20,235 bases of DNA from the NCBI GenBank assembly GCA_964401455.1, contig CAYNYI010000055.1, forward strand, positions 1 to 20,235. The letters are read 5' to 3'. Below are positions 8,016-15,236 of this stretch, in pieces; within the stretch, counting starts at the first letter, position 1, and every line of letters begins with the position of its first letter. The translations under genes were made by a program, and so were the position numbers. Under the pieces are notes generated by a model, which searched no databases, was not told the origin of the DNA, and saw only the letters and a list, made by a program, of their open reading frames with translations. Origin of the DNA: CAYNYI01 sp964401455. GTDB lineage: Bacteria > Fibrobacterota > OXYB2-FULL-49-7 > CAYNYI01.

Positions 8016-8047
8016 ATTTGAAAATTAATAAATGTAGGGGCTCCGGT

Positions 8048-9400
8048 TCAATGATGGTTTTGTTTTCCGGAAATTATTTTTATTAGTTCTGTCTGCGCCT
8101 CCAGTGTTTTTTCAAAGTCACAAATGTTCAGCGATTCATTTTCGGAATGCGCGTTTGAATAAGGGTCCTCTACTCCGATAAGCAAAGCCTGTCCTCCTCC
8201 GAGATATTCACTAAAAAGAGGAACAATGGGTATAGACCCTCCGGAACCGGTAAACAGAACATCCGAATTGAACTTTTCCTTAAATACAGAGACCGCGGTA
8301 TCAAATATGCTGTGGGATGTATCGGTAAGCCAGGGCCGGGCGGTTTCCGTATTGGTGAATTCGACTTTGAGCCCGTGAGGGCACAGGCTTTTGATTTTTC
8401 CATGAAGAGCAGATCGGGCTTTTTCCGGATCTGCACCGGGTGGAATACGAATGCCTATTCTGGCCCAGGCGCTGTCGAGGATAACATTTCCGGCAGCGTT
8501 TCTGTTTCCGGCCTCAAAGGCGTTTACGCTTATTGACGGCAGCCGCCAAAGTTTTTCTCCAAGGCTTTTTTTGCCTCCGTTTATTTCGGTTCCCGGAAGC
8601 ATGCCCGCCTGTTCCTTGAATAATTTTTCGTCGGGAAGAGCTTTAGAAAAAGAGTCTTTCTCTTTTTTTGAAGGGGTTTTTATGCCTTCGTATATTTCCG
8701 GAATATCCAAAGAGCCGTCTTTTTTTATAAGACCGCTTATTATACGGCACAAAGCCGCGGCGGGGTCCGGCACAGGTCCGCCCCACATACCGGAATGGAC
8801 CGGTGCACGCAGGGAGCGCACCGTTACTTCTGTAACCGCTATTCCGCGAAGAGAAATCGTCAGCGAAGGTGTCCCCGGGGCCGGGTTTTGAAGGTCGGCG
8901 ATGAGAAAAAAGTCCGACTTCAGTTTGTTTTTGTGTTTTTTTAAGAAACCCTCAAAATCAGGTGATCCCAGTTCTTCCTGACCTTCAATAAGTACCTTTA
9001 TATTTACTTCCGGATTTTTGTCTTCCAGAATTCGGGCGACAGAAAACAGATGAAGCACAACACCCGCCTTGTCGTCCGCGCTTCCCCGGCCGTAAATTCT
9101 TCCGTCTTTTTCGGAAGGGGAAAAGGGAGGCGTTTTCCACACGGCTTCCCGCATCGGAGGCTGGACATCGTAATGCGCGTAAAGAAGCAGGGACGGTTTA
9201 TCAGGGCCGGAGAAATATTCATAGAAAACATACGGGTTGCTGTTATCATGTTTCAGAATTTCGGTTTTACCTTTAGGCAAAGAACGGAAAAGATTGAATA
9301 TTTTAATGGAGCACTCTTCAATATATGGCTTGAATTCTGCACTGCCGCTTATTGATGGGATTTTTATCAGGTCTTTAAGAACGCTCTTCCAGTTATTCAT
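8048..9400 (-). CDS. M20-family metallopeptidase (dipeptidase-like)
   Basis: This 450-residue cytoplasmic zinc peptidase of the M20/M25/M40 group probably cleaves dipeptides or N-acylated amino acids. Visible metal and catalytic motifs in order are YAHYDVQP (His and Asp near residue 77), GRGSADDKAG (bridging Asp), EGQEELGS (general base and metal Glu), IADLQ (metal Asp), HSGMWGG in the dimerisation lid domain, GSGGSIPIV, and AHSENES near the C-terminus (last metal His). The length is normal for the M20 dipeptidase group that includes CNDP-like enzymes. No signal peptide is present. It sits 38 bases downstream of the regulator gene and 32 upstream of the rhodanese gene, all on one strand, so read-through from the regulator is possible. 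A functional link to its neighbours is not apparent. Confidence 0.9.
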   Translation of the reverse strand: MNNWKSVLKDLIKIPSISGSAEFKPYIEECSIKIFNLFRSLPKGKTEILKHDNSNPYVFYEYFSGPDKPSLLLYAHYDVQPPMREAVWKTPPFSPSEKDGRIYGRGSADDKAGVVLHLFSVARILEDKNPEVNIKVLIEGQEELGSPDFEGFLKKHKNKLKSDFFLIADLQNPAPGTPSLTISLRGIAVTEVTVRSLRAPVHSGMWGGPVPDPAAALCRIISGLIKKDGSLDIPEIYEGIKTPSKKEKDSFSKALPDEKLFKEQAGMLPGTEINGGKKSLGEKLWRLPSISVNAFEAGNRNAAGNVILDSAWARIGIRIPPGADPEKARSALHGKIKSLCPHGLKVEFTNTETARPWLTDTSHSIFDTAVSVFKEKFNSDVLFTGSGGSIPIVPLFSEYLGGGQALLIGVEDPYSNAHSENESLNICDFEKTLEAQTELIKIISGKQNHH

Positions 9401-9438
9401 GTTGAAAATATAAGTTTAATTAATCTGCCGGACAAGTT

Positions 9439-10650
9439 TTAAGAAGTGGCCTTATTGTTTCTTTTAAACGACAAAGGCGTTTTGCCGTATTTTTTTTTGA
9501 AAGCCCTGTTTAGATGGCTCTGGTCACAGAAACCGCATGAATAGGCTGTCTCGCTTATTTTTATTTCCGGGTCGCGCAGTATTTCCGCTGCTTTTTTCAG
9601 CCTCAGATCAAGCAGATAGGAGCTGAAGGTTTTACCCGTCTCTTCTTTGAAAACCCGAATGAATCTCGATTCGCTGAGAAAGGCCATGGCTGCGCATTCC
9701 CGTACGTTAATTTTCCCTGAATAGTTTTCATTTATATAATTGAGAACAATTGTTATACGGGGGCGGCCGGAAACGGAACCCTTCTGTTCGTAAATCTTTT
9801 CCATAAAATTTTCGAGGAAACGGACAATCCATACGCTTATTTCTTCGTGAGAGGTTTTTGCGGATAATTCGCCAAGCAGTTTAAAATTTTTTCCGCAGGT
9901 ATTGTCAAGAAAAAGGCCGTATTCTGTTGCCGCTCTCGAAAGAGTTACGGCCAACTCCAGCATCCTCGCTTTAAGCACTTCTGTACGGATGTTTGCGGAA
10001 GCGTAAATATTTATAAGCATACGGTTAATTATTTTCCTGGCAATTTCCGGCTTGCCGGAGCAGACATGGTTTATAAGCTGTTTTTCCAGTTCTTTTTGTT
10101 CCGCGGCTGAAAAGCCGACTTCCTCTTTCGCGCTGTCATAGAATTCCGTATATTTTTGAGTCTCAAGGATTTTGCGCAGATGCGCTCCTCGGTCTGTCTC
10201 GATTATCTCAAGCTGTTGTGCGACAAAATAGACCTCCTTAAGTCTGTTCTCAAAGATTTCATTTTTAAGAACGGGAATGGACCTCAGAGAATTTTTAACC
10301 GAAGAGGATATTTTTTGTCGTTGTCCCTCCGTTTTTGCATCAATGTTTCGAAGAAAAATGGAATCCGGAATCTGGTTTATATAAAAACCTATTTCCATTT
10401 TAAATGGTTCGTTAAAGACCTTGTAGGAATGAAAAATTATACCAAGAGGGCATTTTCCTCCGGTTTGATGGCAGCTTATGCATTCCTGTTTAATTTTTGA
10501 GGAAAGAATAATTCTACAAAATGAAGGAAAGCGGGATGACATATAATGTATTTTCCCGTTTTTATCAGTTATGCAAACACCGAGATTTCCTTCCAGCTCC
10601 TCCACTTTATCAATGAAGTTTCGGAAATTTTTCTTCTTCCATATAGCCAT
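9439..10650 (-). CDS. AraC-family regulator with a PocR-like cysteine-containing sensor domain
   Basis: This is a DNA-binding transcription factor of 403 residues. The C-terminal 100 or so residues hold two helix-turn-helix units of the AraC/XylS type (INVRECAAMAFLSESRFIRV and KISETAYSCGFCDQSHLNRA, then KKYGKTPLSF). The N-terminal 100 residues (LGVCITDKNGK, FCRII) resemble the PocR ligand-binding domain, and carry CISCH plus another Cys in CISCHQTGGKC (coded around 10459-10482), perhaps a metal or redox site. The middle is helical. I chose ATG 10650 rather than ATG 10707, which would add 19 residues, because the domain begins right after it and because the longer version would run over a 31-base inverted repeat that looks like an operator. 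It is divergent from the corrinoid methyl-transfer operon, which it probably controls. PocR-domain regulators are often found beside such genes. The inducer is unknown. Confidence 0.82.
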   Translation of the reverse strand: MAIWKKKNFRNFIDKVEELEGNLGVCITDKNGKIHYMSSRFPSFCRIILSSKIKQECISCHQTGGKCPLGIIFHSYKVFNEPFKMEIGFYINQIPDSIFLRNIDAKTEGQRQKISSSVKNSLRSIPVLKNEIFENRLKEVYFVAQQLEIIETDRGAHLRKILETQKYTEFYDSAKEEVGFSAAEQKELEKQLINHVCSGKPEIARKIINRMLINIYASANIRTEVLKARMLELAVTLSRAATEYGLFLDNTCGKNFKLLGELSAKTSHEEISVWIVRFLENFMEKIYEQKGSVSGRPRITIVLNYINENYSGKINVRECAAMAFLSESRFIRVFKEETGKTFSSYLLDLRLKKAAEILRDPEIKISETAYSCGFCDQSHLNRAFKKKYGKTPLSFKRNNKATS

Positions 10651-10669
10651 GAGGTGAAAATAGCATCTA

Positions 10670-10700
10670 TTTACAAAAAATGCCAGATAATTTTTGTAAA
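10670..10700. promoter_or_regulatory. Perfect 10-bp inverted repeat, candidate operator
   Basis: TTTACAAAAA (10670-10679) and TTTTTGTAAA (10691-10700) are exact inverse copies around an 11-base spacer, about three helical turns overall. The core TTTGTA recurs at 10709-10714 (within palindrome TTGTACAA, 10710-10717) and at 10761-10766. The site lies between the divergent regulator and corrinoid operon, 20 bases before the regulator start. It suits binding by a dimeric regulator; a role is inferred from place and symmetry only. Confidence 0.5.
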
Positions 10701-10720
10701 GAGACATGTTTGTACAATAA

Positions 10721-10749
10721 TTTGGTGTATGATATTCTTATTTTATATT
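10721..10749 (+). promoter_or_regulatory. Possible activator-dependent promoter of the corrinoid operon
   Basis: TATATT at 10744-10749 is a five-of-six -10 box, 37 bases before the corrinoid-protein ATG. At 17 bases spacing the -35 position reads TTTGGT, a poor match, as is common for promoters that need an activator. The region is AT-rich, so chance matches are possible. Confidence 0.3.
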
Positions 10750-10786
10750 AGTAACAAGCATTTGTATTCAACAAGGAGAAAGATTT

Positions 10787-11425
10787 ATGGCGCATTTTGA
10801 AGAACTTTCACTGGCTGTGCAGGCAGGAAAGGCGCCGGACGCAGAAAGACTGACTAAGGAATTTATAGATTCCGGAACAGACCCCAAAGAAATTCTTGAT
10901 AACGGACTTCTTCACGGCATGTCTATTATTGGCGGTAAATTTAAGAGGAATGAAGTTTTTATTCCCCAGGTGCTTATTGCCGCGAGAGCGATGAAAGCCG
11001 GAATGACTCTGATAGAACCTCTTCTTCTTGAGGGCGGTGTGGAGTCGAAAGGAAAAGCCCTTATAGGCACGGTTAAGGGAGACCTTCATGATATCGGAAA
11101 AAACCTTGTTGTTATTATGCTTAAAGGCGCCGGCTATGATGTTGAGGACATAGGTATAGACATTGCCCCTGAAGCTTTCGTGGAGAAAGTCAAAGAGGGC
11201 GGATATAATCTGGTCGGGCTTTCGGCTCTTCTTACTACAACAATGCCGGCGATGGCCGAGACTGTAAAGGCTTTTGAGGAAAGCGGAATTCGGGATCAGG
11301 TTAAAATTATAATCGGCGGTGCGCCGGTTACAGAAGAATACGCCGAGCAGATCGGGGCAGACGGTTATGCAGCCGATGCCGCGAGCGCGGTAGATATCTT
11401 TGATAAATTTAATGCCAAATCATAA
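10787..11425 (+). CDS. Corrinoid (cobalamin-binding) methyl-carrier protein
   Basis: This 212-residue cytoplasmic protein carries a methyl group on the cobalt of a bound corrinoid between two methyltransferases, in the MtaC/MtbC/MttC/methionine-synthase B12-module family. Residues 1 to about 88 form the helical cap (LLHGMSIIGGKFKRNEVFIP, IAARAMKAGM). The Rossmann B12 domain follows, with the signature D-x-H-x-x-G in GDLHDIGKNLV; His101 is the expected lower cobalt ligand. Later landmarks are GLSALLTTTMPAM and IIIGGAPVTEEYAEQIGADG. Length and organisation are normal. The start has a strong ribosome site (AAGGAG, 8 bases). It opens an operon with a methyltetrahydrofolate-type methyltransferase 26 bases downstream. 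The partner that loads methyl groups is not encoded in this window, so the growth substrate (methanol, methylamine, methoxy compounds, betaine-like compounds) is unknown. Confidence 0.93.
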   Translation: MAHFEELSLAVQAGKAPDAERLTKEFIDSGTDPKEILDNGLLHGMSIIGGKFKRNEVFIPQVLIAARAMKAGMTLIEPLLLEGGVESKGKALIGTVKGDLHDIGKNLVVIMLKGAGYDVEDIGIDIAPEAFVEKVKEGGYNLVGLSALLTTTMPAMAETVKAFEESGIRDQVKIIIGGAPVTEEYAEQIGADGYAADAASAVDIFDKFNAKS

Positions 11426-11451
11426 ACTTTCACAGATTTTCAGGAGATTCT

Positions 11452-12342
11452 ATGGCAGAAAACGAATACAAACCTGTTGAGGGGCTTTCTATAATAGGAG
11501 AAAGCATTAATGATTCAGTTCCCTCTACTCATGAGCTTTTAGAAAAAAATGACATTAAGGCAATAAAAAATCTTGCTGTTTTCCAGGCGGAAAAAGGCGC
11601 AGCCTATATCGATGTTAATATAGGCCGAAGGGAACCATCTCTAATGGCTGAGCTTATCCGCGAAATCCAGTCAGAGATATCTCTGCCTCTTTCTGTCGAC
11701 AGTCCCGATCCGCAGATACTTAGGGCCGGACTGGAAGCGTATGACGCCGAAAAGGCAAACGGAAAAAAACCTATTGTAAACTCGGTTTCGGAATTGCGTC
11801 CCGAAATATTCGGGCTCTATTCCATTCAACCGTTTATGCCTATTTTAATGTCCAGCGAAAGGGCCGAAAACGGCAAAAAGGAACAGAATAAGACCGGCGA
11901 TGATGTTTACAGAACAGCCTTGAATCTTAAAAAAGCGGCGGAAGAAAGGTGCCCGGGAATAGAGAACGACGATCTCATAATTGACCCGGGAATCGCCCCC
12001 ATCGGCACGGACTTTGAGAATATGCTCAAAATGGTTCTTAATGCAATGGCAAAAATCAGCTGTGATCCTGTATTCAGCGGGGTGCACTTTTCCGTAGGGC
12101 TTTCGAATTTTTCTGTGATGCTTCCGTCCAGGACAGGTTCGGGAGGGCTTGTGAAAACACCTCTTGAAAGCGCTTTTATTACCATGGCCCGCCCCCTCGG
12201 GCTGGACTTTGTAATAGGCAGTGTAAAGAAAAAGTACAGAATCCTGGATGATAACGACAGCGCCCTTCTTACGCTTAAAGAAGGTGTGGCCGCGGGCGGC
12301 TACGGTACAATTGAAAGGCTTCAGGATTTTCTTACATCCTGA
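11452..12342 (+). CDS. Pterin-binding methyltransferase (tetrahydrofolate:corrinoid protein)
   Basis: This 296-residue TIM-barrel enzyme of the dihydropteroate synthase/MeTr superfamily probably moves the methyl group between the corrinoid protein upstream and tetrahydrofolate. Pterin-site motifs are IGESIN (15-20), YIDVNIG (52-58), SVDSPD (81-86), IVNSVSE (108-114), IIDPGI (176-181) and SVGLSNFS (214-221), all in the expected order for MtvA-like and acetogen-type methyltransferases. The ribosome site AGGAG precedes the ATG by 6 bases. It follows the corrinoid gene by 26 bases and lies 7 before formate-tetrahydrofolate ligase, a tight operon. A hairpin covers the last 22 bases. It is not full methionine synthase, since homocysteine and activation domains are absent. 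The direction of transfer is inferred from neighbours, not readable from sequence. Confidence 0.88.
   Translation: MAENEYKPVEGLSIIGESINDSVPSTHELLEKNDIKAIKNLAVFQAEKGAAYIDVNIGRREPSLMAELIREIQSEISLPLSVDSPDPQILRAGLEAYDAEKANGKKPIVNSVSELRPEIFGLYSIQPFMPILMSSERAENGKKEQNKTGDDVYRTALNLKKAAEERCPGIENDDLIIDPGIAPIGTDFENMLKMVLNAMAKISCDPVFSGVHFSVGLSNFSVMLPSRTGSGGLVKTPLESAFITMARPLGLDFVIGSVKKKYRILDDNDSALLTLKEGVAAGGYGTIERLQDFLTS
12321..12342 (+). repeat. 7-bp hairpin over the stop codon between methyltransferase and ligase genes
   Basis: TCAGGAT (12321-12327) and ATCCTGA (12336-12342) are a perfect inverted repeat with an eight-base loop, and include the TGA stop. TTAAAAAATG follows, with no Shine-Dalgarno for the ligase. 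It may tune translation of the ligase or be a weak processing or attenuation site; there is no T-run. Confidence 0.4.
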
Positions 12343-12349
12343 TTAAAAA

Positions 12350-14035
12350 ATGAAAAAAAACCGGAAGAGAATTCCCTCGGATATTGAAATCGCGCATCGG
12401 CATAAAATGGCCGATATCGATGAAATAGCAGCAGGGCTTGGTCTTAAAAAAAAGGAATATGAAAAGTTCGGCCATTTTAAGGCCAAGCTAAGCCGGTCGC
12501 TTCTAAAGAAAAAAGACCGCGGTGCAAAAATTATACTTGTTTCAGCCATAACTCCCACGCCTGCCGGAGAGGGAAAAACGACTGTATCCGTTGGTCTTTG
12601 CGATGCTATAAACAGACTAAAGAAAAAAGCCTCCGTGGTTTTAAGGGAACCATCTCTCGGCCCCTGTTTCGGAATAAAGGGCGGGGCGGCCGGTGGAGGT
12701 TATTCGCAGGTACTCCCCATGGAAGATATTAATCTTCATTTCACCGGAGATTTTCACGCAGTCGGTCTTGCACATAATCTGCTTGCCGCGGCTGTTGACA
12801 ATCATATTTTTCAGGGAAACAAACTTAATATCGATTCAAGAAGAATTACCTGGAAGAGGGTCCTCGACATGAACGACCGGGCACTCAGGAATATTGTATG
12901 TGGTCTCGGCGGACCCTCTAACGGAGTTCCCCGTGAAAGCGGGTTTGATATAACTGCCGCCAGCGAAATCATGGCCGTTTTGTGTCTGTCCGAAAATTTT
13001 ACGGAATTAAAAAAACGTCTCGGTGATATTGTTGTCGGGCTTTCCCATGACAAAAAACCTGTAACGGCCAGGGACCTAAAAACAGAAGGGGCGATGGGGG
13101 TTCTCTTAAAAGACGCCATGAAGCCGAACCTAGTTCAGACACTTGAAAAAAACCCGGCCATAATTCACGGCGGGCCGTTTGCCAATATTGCTCACGGCTG
13201 CAACTCAATAATCGCTACACGCACCGCGATGAAGCTTTCCGATTATGTCGTTACAGAAGCCGGTTTCGGGGCCGATCTGGGCGCGGAAAAATTCATTAAT
13301 ATCAAATGCAGAAAAACGGGTCTTAAACCGGGAGCCGTTGTTCTGGTTGCGACAATTCGGGCCCTAAAGATGCACGGCAGAGCTTCCGCCAGATCTCCTA
13401 AGGGTCAGGATATGAAGTCTTTAGACAGGGGGCTTGCCAATTTGCGGCGGCATATTGAAAATCTTCATAATTTCGGTCTGCCTGTAATAGTGGCCCTTAA
13501 TTCTTTTTCTTCGGACACAAAAGCGGAAATAGAGCTCATAAAAGAACGATGCTCATATCTGGGTGTTTCAATTATTGAAACAAGGGTCTGGGAAAAAGGC
13601 AGTTCAGGAGGGCTTCTGCTTGCGAAGGCGGTTATAGAAACAGTTGAAGAAACAGAGCCTGACTTCAGGCTTACTTATGACAATAACTTGAGTTTATGGG
13701 AAAAAACCAGAACGGTCGCCATAGAAATATACGGCGCTGATGATATTGAAGCTGACATGAAAACGAGAAACAAGTTCCGGGAGCTTGAGGCTGCCGGTTA
13801 TGGAAAACTTCCTGTCTGCATAGCGAAAACCCAGTATTCCTTTTCCACAGACCCGGCCCTTACCGGAAACCCAAGGGGGTTTAATGTCCCGGTCAGAGAT
13901 GTTTATGTTGCCGCCGGCGCGGGATTTGTTACCGTTCTTACTGGCAATATAATGACAATGCCCGGTCTGCCCCCCTCCCCGGCTTCTGAAAAAATTGATA
14001 TCGATTCCGGTGGTGTTGTTTCAGGACTTTTTTAA
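12350..14035 (+). CDS. fhs: Formate-tetrahydrofolate ligase
   Basis: The enzyme uses ATP to join formate to tetrahydrofolate, giving 10-formyltetrahydrofolate, in the cytoplasm. It is a key step of the methyl branch of the acetyl-CoA pathway and can run in reverse to make ATP. At 561 residues it has normal length. The phosphate-binding loop is TPTPAGEGKTT (68-78). Other family motifs are LREPSLGPCFGIKGGAAGGG, QVLPMEDINLHFTGDFHAVG, VVTEAGFGADLGAEKF, and VRDVYVAAGAGFVTVLTG near the C-terminus. The N-terminus (SDIEIAHRHKMADIDEIA) lines up with family starts, supporting ATG 12350. There is no Shine-Dalgarno sequence, and the gap to the previous stop is only 7 bases, so it may depend on translational coupling. 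FolD-type dehydrogenase/cyclohydrolase and methylene-tetrahydrofolate reductase genes are not nearby. Confidence 0.96.
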   Translation: MKKNRKRIPSDIEIAHRHKMADIDEIAAGLGLKKKEYEKFGHFKAKLSRSLLKKKDRGAKIILVSAITPTPAGEGKTTVSVGLCDAINRLKKKASVVLREPSLGPCFGIKGGAAGGGYSQVLPMEDINLHFTGDFHAVGLAHNLLAAAVDNHIFQGNKLNIDSRRITWKRVLDMNDRALRNIVCGLGGPSNGVPRESGFDITAASEIMAVLCLSENFTELKKRLGDIVVGLSHDKKPVTARDLKTEGAMGVLLKDAMKPNLVQTLEKNPAIIHGGPFANIAHGCNSIIATRTAMKLSDYVVTEAGFGADLGAEKFINIKCRKTGLKPGAVVLVATIRALKMHGRASARSPKGQDMKSLDRGLANLRRHIENLHNFGLPVIVALNSFSSDTKAEIELIKERCSYLGVSIIETRVWEKGSSGGLLLAKAVIETVEETEPDFRLTYDNNLSLWEKTRTVAIEIYGADDIEADMKTRNKFRELEAAGYGKLPVCIAKTQYSFSTDPALTGNPRGFNVPVRDVYVAAGAGFVTVLTGNIMTMPGLPPSPASEKIDIDSGGVVSGLF

Positions 14036-14052
14036 AATAATGGAGACATTCT

Positions 14053-15147
14053 ATGATATACAGAAAGCTTGGTAAAAGCGGAGTTGATATTTCTTTTGTC
14101 AGTTTCGGCGGAATGAAATTTCCGGATGAAGAAACCGCATGGCAAACAGTTAACCGCGGCCTCGACCTTGGAATGAACTATATAGATACGTCTTCCGGAT
14201 ATATCGGCGGGAAAAGTGAAATATGGATGGCAAACGCAATCCGCAAAAGGCGCGATGAGGTATATCTTTCAACAAAATCAAATTGGAGAAAAGGACCATC
14301 CGAAGATGACGTCAGAAAGGCAATAGACAAATCGCTTTCTAAAACCGGGCTGGATTATTTTGATTTCTATCAGGTATGGAATCTGGAGACGATGGAGATT
14401 CTGAATGATGTCACTAAAAAAGGCGGAACCTGGGACGGCATCAAAAAAGCGATGGATGAAGGTCTGATCAGGCATGGTCTCGGTTTTACATTCCACGGGA
14501 CGCCCGATGTTTTTAAAGCCGCGGTAGATACCGGAATTTTTGTTTCCGCGACGGTCTCATATAACCTGATGGACCGCCGGGAAGAAGAGCTTATTAAGTA
14601 CGCGGGAGAAAGAGATACCGGAATAATAATTATGAATCCGCTTGCCGGCGGTCAGCTCGGGTTTGCCAGAAACAAAGCTCTTTCTTTTCTGGCAAAGGAC
14701 GGCGGCAGTTCTCCGGTTTACGGTTCGATACGGTTTCTGGCAGCGAACAAGAACATTTCCAGCGCGATAATGGGGGTTTCTGTACCCGGACATGTTGATG
14801 AAGATGTTAAAGCCCTCGAAGGTGCCGATGAGCTTACCGAAGAATACAGAAACAGTCTTATTGAGGCGGCCGATGGTCTTAATCTTTCCAAAGAAGGTCT
14901 TTGCACCGGTTGCCGGTATTGTGATGAAAGCTGCCCGGAGGGCCTCAAACCGTCCGTTCTCATGCAGGCTCTCAGGGATTTTAAAATTTATGAAATGTCT
15001 GATGAGAACCTTTCCGGGAGGCTTATTAACAAAGGTGTTGGGCAAGATCAGGTTTCTCCCTGTACCGCCTGTGGAAACTGCGATGAAAACTGCCCGCAGC
15101 GTCTCAATGTTTCGAAGGAAATGGATTCGGCGAAAAGAATTGTCTGA
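14053..15147 (+). CDS. Aldo/keto reductase with two C-terminal ferredoxin-type 4Fe-4S motifs
   Basis: This 364-residue cytoplasmic oxidoreductase has an aldo/keto reductase barrel in residues 1 to about 270 (RKLGKSGVDISFVSFGGMKF, DTSSGY, STKSNW). The usual catalytic residues Asp45, Tyr50 and Lys75 are in place, but where the family has histidine (typically ..YLLHN..) this protein reads DFYQVWN, so Trp109 replaces it. The C-terminus holds two complete Cx2Cx2Cx3CP motifs: Cys284/287/290/294 and Cys337/340/343/347, each able to bind a 4Fe-4S cluster. Such fused reductases may exchange electrons with ferredoxin as well as a nicotinamide cofactor. The gene follows formate-tetrahydrofolate ligase by 17 bases with a good GGAG site, so it belongs to the one-carbon operon. 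Its substrate is not known; an aldehyde, or an electron-supply role for methyl transfer, are possibilities. Confidence 0.88.
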   Translation: MIYRKLGKSGVDISFVSFGGMKFPDEETAWQTVNRGLDLGMNYIDTSSGYIGGKSEIWMANAIRKRRDEVYLSTKSNWRKGPSEDDVRKAIDKSLSKTGLDYFDFYQVWNLETMEILNDVTKKGGTWDGIKKAMDEGLIRHGLGFTFHGTPDVFKAAVDTGIFVSATVSYNLMDRREEELIKYAGERDTGIIIMNPLAGGQLGFARNKALSFLAKDGGSSPVYGSIRFLAANKNISSAIMGVSVPGHVDEDVKALEGADELTEEYRNSLIEAADGLNLSKEGLCTGCRYCDESCPEGLKPSVLMQALRDFKIYEMSDENLSGRLINKGVGQDQVSPCTACGNCDENCPQRLNVSKEMDSAKRIV

Positions 15148-15236
15148 AAAAAGCTGTATTCCCTTAATTTCTTGTTTTAAGGAGTAAGATATTGTATTAT
15201 TCAAGCAGATTGGACCATAATCGCGGAGGTCGGCGT

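Noticed and set aside
10468..10482. CISCH as a c-type heme attachment site
   Set aside because: The protein is a cytoplasmic DNA-binding regulator with no signal peptide, whereas covalent heme c attachment happens outside the cytoplasm.
10651..10707. Longer regulator start at ATG 10707
   Set aside because: It adds 19 residues outside the sensor domain, lacks a ribosome site, and would run over the perfect inverted repeat at 10670-10700.
9439..15147. Ethanolamine/propanediol microcompartment locus suggested by the PocR-like regulator
   Set aside because: No shell proteins, dehydratase or other microcompartment genes are present; the neighbours are methyl-transfer genes.
14557..15204. Long minus-strand frame (215 codons) opposite the reductase
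   Set aside because: The + strand carries clear catalytic and iron-sulfur motifs over the same bases; the minus frame is a shadow.
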